In this document: one piece after another, positions 59,071-64,000 of the stretch
How the letters are laid out: every line of letters starts with the position of its first letter
How positions within the stretch are numbered: position 1 is the stretch's first letter
Assembly: GCF_004363045.1 (NCBI RefSeq)
Contig: NZ_SNYJ01000013.1
Location: forward strand, 28,099 to 92,098
Origin: Aureibacillus halotolerans
GTDB lineage: Bacteria; Bacillota; Bacilli; Bacillales; DSM-28697
Length of the DNA: 64,000 nt
Reading direction: 5' to 3'
The notes under the pieces: model-generated
Databases searched by the model: none
What the model saw: the letters and a program-made list of their open reading frames with translations, nothing else
What the model was told of the DNA's origin: nothing
Translations under genes and position numbers: made by a program

Positions 59071-59949
59071 TCAACCTAGGCTGTGAAAATAGTCTCCTAG
59101 CTGCTTTGAACGCGTGTCGTTTTGTCTGAAAACGGCGTACGTTGTTGTCTTGAAGGAGGGCAGCTCCTTTGTGGGAATGTCTAGCACACGACCTTCAAGG
59201 AGCTCACGCCGTACGGCTGACGAGGGCAAAAACGAAAACCCTAGACCTTCTTCAACGAAACGCTTTGTTATGTGAATTTGTGAGACCTCCATCATCTGCA
59301 AACCCGTAAAGCGGTGGTGGAGCATTTCAAGCAAAGGCGTCCAATATTCGGGGTGATTTCCTGTGAGCAGCGGCATTGTTTGGACACAATCGGCCAGTGT
59401 AACCGGTGGGCTGGACTCGGCATCGCCACCGTCATGAGGCGCAATGCAGCGCACCGCCTCCGTATAGAGCGGCAAATTTTCTACTTGCTGTTGTAAAGCA
59501 GCCATGCGACTTAATCCAAGGTCTGCCGCACCTTCTGCGACGAGCTGTCCAATAATTTCTGATTCACGAACAAGCACATTAAAGCGAACTCGTTGAGAAA
59601 CACGCCGTCGATACTCGCGCAGCCAAGGAGCTAGTCGCGTATCGGCAACGACCGGGCTTACCGCAATCGTGAAGGTTTCCTCATAGCCTTCCTTGTAATT
59701 GCGCAGCTCTTGAACGCCATCATCAAGCAGAGCAAGCATGTCTTTCGCTTTAGGCAAAAAGAGGCGCCCCTCTTCAGTCAAATAAATACCTCGCCCCCGC
59801 TTTGAAAACAATTCACAGCCTAAGGAAGTCTCCAACTGGCGAATATGACCTGTTACGGTAGGCTGGGAAATGAAAAGGACCTCTGCCGCTCGATGAAAAT
59901 GCTCATGCGCTGCGGCAACAACAAATGTATGGAGCCAATTGGTTTGCAT
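59071..59949 (-). CDS. citR: LysR family regulator, CitR-like
   Basis: A 292-aa LysR-type regulator. The N-terminal HTH includes WLHTFVVAAAHEHFHRAAEVLFISQPTVTGHIRQLE (residues 5-40). The effector domain has TIAVSPVVADTRLAP and a conserved HITKRFVEEGLGFSFLPSSAVRREL (about 225-250). B. subtilis CitR has closely similar blocks and represses the divergent citA. ATG 59949 follows GAGGTG; GTG 59958 is the in-frame alternative. It is divergent from citrate synthase with a 116-base shared control region. Confidence 0.9.
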   Translation of the reverse strand: MQTNWLHTFVVAAAHEHFHRAAEVLFISQPTVTGHIRQLETSLGCELFSKRGRGIYLTEEGRLFLPKAKDMLALLDDGVQELRNYKEGYEETFTIAVSPVVADTRLAPWLREYRRRVSQRVRFNVLVRESEIIGQLVAEGAADLGLSRMAALQQQVENLPLYTEAVRCIAPHDGGDAESSPPVTLADCVQTMPLLTGNHPEYWTPLLEMLHHRFTGLQMMEVSQIHITKRFVEEGLGFSFLPSSAVRRELLEGRVLDIPTKELPSFKTTTYAVFRQNDTRSKQLGDYFHSLG

Positions 59950-59988
59950 CACGTTCACCTCTGATTACAATATGCTATCGATTTATAC

Positions 59989-60003
59989 ATAATACTTTAT
60001 TAT
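59989..60003. promoter_or_regulatory. LysR-type dyad in the citR-citA intergenic region
   Basis: ATAATACTTTATTAT has perfect 6-bp arms and fits ATAA-N7-TTAT, the dyad known for the LysR-type citrate regulator CcpC. It is centrally placed between the divergent genes and could bind CitR or a CcpC-like protein. Confidence 0.6.
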
Positions 60004-60065
60004 ACGTAATCAATCCCACTTGCTACAATAAAAATAATGTTGAAATTGGAGAGGAATGAATAGTT

Positions 60066-61160
60066 ATGGCAATTGTGAATGGGTTAGCAGACGTAGTCGC
60101 AGCAGAAACGAATGTGAGCTTAGTGGACGGAAAAAACGGCGTACTTGTCTATCGAGGTCATTTTGCCGCTGACCTTGCCAGACATGAACGTTATGAGGAT
60201 GTGGCCTACTTGCTTTGGTACGGACAGCTCCCGTCAGAAGAAGAACGAGTCGCATTTTATGAGGAATGGGCGCAAGCGGCCACACTGCCTTCTCATGTCG
60301 AAAACCTCATTGATCAGCTGCCCGAAAGCTATGGCATGATGGAGACATTGCGTACCGCGGTATCAGCCATGGGGGAAGAAACCTACTCATGGCCAGCATC
60401 CAAATCACAAGCGCTCCGTTTGACCTCGGCCGCAACGACGATTGTTGCTCGCAGATACAGACGGTTACAAGGGCTTGATCCGATTGCACCTGACCTAAGC
60501 CTCTCTCACGTCGCTCGCTTTTTGCATATGCTTGAAGGCAACGTTCCATCAGAAGCGCACGTTGCTGCCTTGAACGCGTATATGATTTTAACAGCAGAGC
60601 ACGGATTAAACGCATCCACCTTTACAGGACGTGTGATTGCTTCAACGCAATCCGATCTCGCTTCTGCCTTAACTGGAGCCATTGGTGCGATGAAAGGCCC
60701 ATTGCATGGAGGGGCGCCTTCAGGTGTCATCGACTTGCTTGAAGAAATCGGGAGCGAAGAAAATGCGGAAACCGTCTTACGTGGAAAAATTGAAGCTGGT
60801 GAAAAACTTATGGGGTTTGGACATCGCGTGTACAAAACCGTCGATCCGCGCGGGCAAGCACTAAAGCAAATTACGTTAGAGCTTAAAGGCCGTGACCCTT
60901 GGTTCGATCTGGCCAACCATGTAGAAAAGATTGCCGTTGACCTGCTCGCTGAATACAAGCCCGGTCGTCAGCTTTACGCAAACGTCGAGTTTTACGCCGC
61001 AGCCATTCTCAAAGCCTTGCAGTTTCCATCGGCTCTTTTTACACCAACCTTTTCTGCGGCACGGATGGCCGGATGGAGCGCTCATGTGTTTGAGCAAAAT
61101 GAAAACAATAAGATCATTCGACCGGCAGCGGAGTATATTGGCCCGATGCCAAAGGAATGA
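60066..61160 (+). CDS. citA: Citrate synthase, CitA type
   Basis: A 364-aa citrate synthase condensing oxaloacetate and acetyl-CoA. Catalytic His residues lie in GPLHGGAPSG (about residue 219) and GFGHRVYKTVDPRG (about 258). At the third catalytic position, where most enzymes have NVDFY, this protein reads ANVEFYAAAI (about 305), Glu instead of Asp. FTPTFSAARMAGW near the C-terminus is typical. Divergent from citR as in B. subtilis citR-citA, where CitA is the minor enzyme beside CitZ. AGGAAT is about 12 bases before ATG 60066, a weak site. Confidence 0.92.
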   Translation: MAIVNGLADVVAAETNVSLVDGKNGVLVYRGHFAADLARHERYEDVAYLLWYGQLPSEEERVAFYEEWAQAATLPSHVENLIDQLPESYGMMETLRTAVSAMGEETYSWPASKSQALRLTSAATTIVARRYRRLQGLDPIAPDLSLSHVARFLHMLEGNVPSEAHVAALNAYMILTAEHGLNASTFTGRVIASTQSDLASALTGAIGAMKGPLHGGAPSGVIDLLEEIGSEENAETVLRGKIEAGEKLMGFGHRVYKTVDPRGQALKQITLELKGRDPWFDLANHVEKIAVDLLAEYKPGRQLYANVEFYAAAILKALQFPSALFTPTFSAARMAGWSAHVFEQNENNKIIRPAAEYIGPMPKE

Positions 61161-61172
61161 ACGTATGAAAGT

Positions 61173-61214
61173 AAAAAAGAGGGGCGCCAGTTTATTGTGC
61201 GCTACCCTCTTTTT
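61173..61214. terminator. Bidirectional terminator between citA and a small membrane gene
   Basis: AAAAAGAGGG with GCGC pairs with GCGC and CCCTCTTTTT, giving U-runs on both strands. Confidence 0.85.
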
Positions 61215-61223
61215 GTTTGTCTT

Positions 61224-61412
61224 TTATCGTTGTGTCTGTAATTTACTTTTCAGGTTCGGGACATCAAGAATGCCATAAACAACAGAAAAAATGACTACAA
61301 AACGAATAAAATCAAGCAGTAGCGTCTCGAGATTTAAAATTCCTGCCGTAGCTAAGGCCCATTGACTAGCAAGCGCAACCATGATGGACACAAAAATCTT
61401 CCAAAAATTCAC
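61224..61412 (-). CDS. Small hypothetical membrane protein (62 aa)
   Basis: A 62-aa protein with two predicted membrane helices (residues about 4-24 and 30-50) and a basic tail (NLKSKLQTQR). I recognise no family. GTG 61412 is favoured because AAGGA is 9 bases upstream; the frame extends to 61484 with a polar N-terminus but no binding site. Convergent with citA. The region from 61413 to 61704 shows no other clear feature. Confidence 0.6.
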   Translation of the reverse strand: MNFWKIFVSIMVALASQWALATAGILNLETLLLDFIRFVVIFSVVYGILDVPNLKSKLQTQR

Positions 61413-61704
61413 GCTTTCCCATCCTTCCTTCGTTTTAAAAACCGCTGATCCGACGTTGTATTCATGTTGATCCCATTGTATCATTTTTATGAATTATGCG
61501 TGAAATACCTATCATATAACACGAAAAAATCACTCAGTACAAAGCATATTTTTAAAATGGGAGCTCTCCGAATTATTAACTATTCAAGTCAATACCGTTC
61601 TGGGAATAAATCCAAATATTGACGAAAATATGATAAAATATCATTAATTTGAGTCGATACCTAGCCTGTCATGCGATCAAAACGACGAAAGAGGCGAACA
61701 CACA

Positions 61705-62289
61705 GTGAACATCCAGCCCCCCATATTAAAAGGAAAAAGAGTCGCAATTGAACCAATGAAGATCGAACATGTTGAAGGTCTTTTCGAAGCAGGGAATGAT
61801 GAGCGTATATGGGCCTATATGCCAATGAAAATAGCAACCGTTGATGCTATGAAAACGTTGGTTGATAAGGCACTTACCGCGAAAGAAGAAGGCACGGAAT
61901 TTCCTTTTACAATCGTTGACCTTGAGACCAACACCATTGTTGGCAGTACACGCTTTCTAGCTATTTCTGAGGCAAATCGCGGACTCGAAATCGGTTGGAC
62001 GTGGCATCACCCGGGCGTATGGCGTTCACGTGTTAATACCGAATGCAAATACTTGCTGCTACGCTATTGCTTTGAAACGTTATCGACCATTCGTGTCGAG
62101 TTCAAAACGGATGCTCGTAATGGCCAATCTCAAAAGGCACTAGAGCGATTAGGCGCACTAAAAGAGGGAACAAGACGGAACCATCGTATCCTTCCTGACG
62201 GCTACATCCGCGATTCTGTGTACTTTAGCATTATTGAGTCGGAGTGGCCAAAGGTAAAGCAGCACTTGGCGCAACTTTTGGAGAGGTAA
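61705..62289 (+). CDS. GNAT acetyltransferase, RimJ/RimL-like
   Basis: A 194-aa N-acetyltransferase. LKGKRVAIEPMKIEHVEGLF opens the Acetyltransf_3 domain. IGWTWHHPGVWRSRVNTECKYLLLRYCFE (about 95-123) and KTDARNGQSQKALERLGALKEG (about 132-153) supply the acetyl-CoA site. Target unknown. The start is GTG 61705; GAAAGAGGCG is the nearest binding site. Monocistronic, with a terminator 16 bases after the stop. Confidence 0.88.
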   Translation: MNIQPPILKGKRVAIEPMKIEHVEGLFEAGNDERIWAYMPMKIATVDAMKTLVDKALTAKEEGTEFPFTIVDLETNTIVGSTRFLAISEANRGLEIGWTWHHPGVWRSRVNTECKYLLLRYCFETLSTIRVEFKTDARNGQSQKALERLGALKEGTRRNHRILPDGYIRDSVYFSIIESEWPKVKQHLAQLLER

Positions 62290-62304
62290 GGTTCATCTGA
62301 CGAG

Positions 62305-62336
62305 AAAGGGGACGCTCATACACGTCCCTTCTTTTC
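62305..62336 (+). terminator. Terminator of the RimJ/RimL-like gene
   Basis: AAGGGGACG pairs with CGTCCCTT around a 9-base loop, followed by CTTTTC. The 180 bases from 62337 to 62520 have no other feature. Confidence 0.8.
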
Positions 62337-62520
62337 ATTTATAAAGAGAACCTCTCATATCTTGGGATCATTTTCCACAATGTATAGTTTGAACATTAAA
62401 AATGATCGTAAATATGATATCATTAAGTAAAGTAAATGAATGCGATAGAGAACACAGACCCCTTTTCCTATCGCGATAAACAGAGCCTTTCTAGAGACTG
62501 CTGTAAGGGAGATCCTCAAA

Positions 62521-63711
62521 ATGAAAACGCTTCAAACTGGTGATCAAAATCTTGTTAAAAAAATCAATAAATCCATTGTGTTGGATGAAGTTGAGAAAAA
62601 AGGTCCGATTTCACGTGCACAGATCTCTAAGAACACGAATTTAAATAAGGCTACTGTATCCACCATGGTGGCAGAGCTTATTCAATCATCGCTTGTTCAT
62701 GAAATTGGTCCCGGCCAATCCAGCGGTGGACGTAAGCCTGTGATGCTGTACTTTAATCATCGTGCAGGCTTTTCGATTGGTATTGATTTAGGAGTCTATC
62801 ATTTTTTAGCCGTTCTTACCGATTTAAAGGGGGCGATTCTTTTTGAAATAAAAGAAGAGCTCAATAACCAAAACTTTGATGCGGTTTGTGATCAATTAAT
62901 CGCTGTGATAGAGCGACTTATCTCTAAAGCACCAGAAAGTCCTTATGGTGTCATCGGCATTGGCATTGGAGTTCCTGGTTTGATTAGTCGTGATGGCGTC
63001 ATTCGTTTCGCACCTAATTTAAATTGGACAGACGAACACATGAGACCAAGACTCGAGCAGCATTTCCACCTCCCTGTCATTATTGAAAACGAAGCCAATG
63101 CTGGCTGTCATGGTGAACATCTCTACGGGGTTGGTCAGTTTTCAGACAACATGGTGTATGCCAGCGTTGGAGCGGGCATCGGTACTGGCCTTATTCTTCA
63201 AGGAAAGTTGTATACTGGGGTGATGGGGAGCGCTGGAGAAATGGGGCACATGACCATTGAAACCAATGGAAAGAAGTGCCGTTGCGGAAATCGGGGATGT
63301 TGGGAGCTTTATGCCTCTGAAACGGCCCTGCTTTCACATGCGAAACGTTCGAATTTATATGCCACTGCTCCTCCTACTCTCAGTGACATTATCGACCAGT
63401 TACATAACGCCGACCCCGAGATATTGCAAACCATTCAGCAAATCGGCATTTATTTGGGCATCGGGCTTTCATCCATTATTCATACATTTAATCCTGAGCT
63501 CATTGTCATCGGAAATCGCATGGCCCAATTGGAAAAGTGGTTAGCCAATCCAGTCGCCCAAACGTTAGTTGATCGCGTCTCTCCTAAACAACTTGAAGGG
63601 ACAAAAATTTCATACTCAACATTGAATCATCACGCGTGTGCCCTCGGGTCCGCTTCTTTTGCCACAGCTGCCTTTCTCTCCGAACACCGTGTCGCAGTGG
63701 CTACTGTATAG
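62521..63711 (+). CDS. ROK family transcriptional repressor, XylR-like
   Basis: A 396-aa repressor. The N-terminal winged helix (residues 10-75) has VLDEVEKKGPISRAQISKNTNLNKATVSTMVAELI and SSGGRKPVML. The ROK domain has IGIDLGVYHF (about 82), ENEANAGCHGEH (about 192), GAGIGTGLILQGKLYTG and the zinc site GHMTIETNGKKCRCGNRGCWE (about 242-262). XylR proteins of this length repress xylose genes in Bacilli. No xyl gene lies in the window, so the regulon is inferred. GGGAGATCC precedes ATG 62521. The 180 bases that follow the stop carry nothing recognisable. Confidence 0.87.
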   Translation: MKTLQTGDQNLVKKINKSIVLDEVEKKGPISRAQISKNTNLNKATVSTMVAELIQSSLVHEIGPGQSSGGRKPVMLYFNHRAGFSIGIDLGVYHFLAVLTDLKGAILFEIKEELNNQNFDAVCDQLIAVIERLISKAPESPYGVIGIGIGVPGLISRDGVIRFAPNLNWTDEHMRPRLEQHFHLPVIIENEANAGCHGEHLYGVGQFSDNMVYASVGAGIGTGLILQGKLYTGVMGSAGEMGHMTIETNGKKCRCGNRGCWELYASETALLSHAKRSNLYATAPPTLSDIIDQLHNADPEILQTIQQIGIYLGIGLSSIIHTFNPELIVIGNRMAQLEKWLANPVAQTLVDRVSPKQLEGTKISYSTLNHHACALGSASFATAAFLSEHRVAVATV

Positions 63712-63889
63712 TGTTCTTAAAAGCTCTTGGCCGCAAATTGATACTACCAATTGACAACCAAAAGCTCTTTTCATTTTTCAATGAAACCTACGTCACTGCT
63801 GGTGAATCTCATATTTTTCCAGACCACTCGTCCACGCTTTTACTTTTAGTTAACTCGACTTTCGCACCTTACATTTGGCTGATACGCTT

Positions 63890-64000
63890 AGGGCGTGTCT
63901 TAAAACTCGCTAAGAGGCATCTGTCACCGCCTTTTCGTCCCTTGCTGCGTTCCTTTTCCTTGACGTACGTCCGGTACGCCTGCGAAAAAGCGCCTTGCTT
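63890..64000. repeat. Start of another dispersed intergenic repeat
   Basis: GGGCGTGTCTTAAAACTCGCTAAGAGG followed by CTTGCTGCGTTCC and the near-palindromic GACGTACGTCCGGTACGCC looks like a Bacillaceae-type intergenic element rather than a gene. No second copy is in the window, and it is cut by the window edge, so this rests on pattern only. Confidence 0.45.

Overview
The window is chromosomal DNA of a low-to-mid GC Bacillaceae bacterium. Almost every gene has a recognisable Bacillus relative (YpuA, YesOPQU, YhaPQ, YkoGH, MotAB, FolD, TreP/TreC/TreR, CitR/CitA). Ribosome binding sites are strong GGAGG types, TTG and GTG starts are common, and several families of short intergenic repeats occur. 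The repeats and gene mix suggest a Shouchella/Alkalihalobacillus-type (clausii-like) organism, but that is inference. I see no rRNA, tRNA, insertion sequence, prophage or CRISPR array.

Layout. 0-6.2 kb: tandem repeats, a YpuA-like secreted protein, a phosphoribosyltransferase, a DUF4309 lipoprotein, an HxlR regulator, an RsbR-like STAS protein and an ABC-F ATPase. 6.3-12.9 kb: a five-gene minus-strand operon resembling the B. subtilis yes cluster, with a lipoprotein-dependent sugar importer (YesO-YesP-YesQ type) and two cytoplasmic proteins for rhamnogalacturonan-type oligosaccharides, headed by a cre-like site. 13-24.5 kb: M42 peptidase, histidine phosphatase, threonine dehydratase, a GAF protein, then a wall-related stretch: D-Ala-D-Ala ligase, a MurE-like ligase with altered amino-acid-site motifs, an ABC exporter and a DD-peptidase with no signal peptide. 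24.7-29.8 kb: YhaQP-type ABC-2 exporter plus an unlisted 43-aa membrane protein, an AAC(6')-like acetyltransferase, and thiD behind a TPP riboswitch.

29.8-36.5 kb: two OmpR-type two-component systems, each with a secreted or anchored PepSY protein. Both PepSY genes carry 11-bp-phased ATGAGAA-type direct repeats upstream. 36.8-44.1 kb: LemA, an MhqR/dioxygenase/MhqD-type operon with a perfect palindromic operator, GH51 arabinofuranosidase with a LacI regulator, and a stand-alone EPSP synthase with an unusual active-site loop. 44.2-48.5 kb: an XRE/membrane protein/small exporter/DUF418 operon and motAB behind an exact SigD promoter. 48.7-52.5 kb: folD behind a ZTP (pfl) riboswitch, a Rieske/FAD oxidoreductase, and YkhA thioesterase.

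52.6-57.1 kb: a complete trehalose operon (EIIA, TreP, TreC, TreR) whose promoter spacer is filled by a perfect palindrome. 57.3-64 kb: an IclR regulator followed by ten GGGCAC motifs in 21-bp phase, a second XRE/membrane pair with a duplicated operator, divergent citR-citA, a GNAT, a ROK (XylR-like) repressor, and the start of another dispersed repeat.

No single locus is clearly a new system. The best candidates for unexplained biology are the 21-bp-phased GGGCAC array, the PepSY operator array, and the altered MurE-like ligase near the signal-less DD-peptidase.
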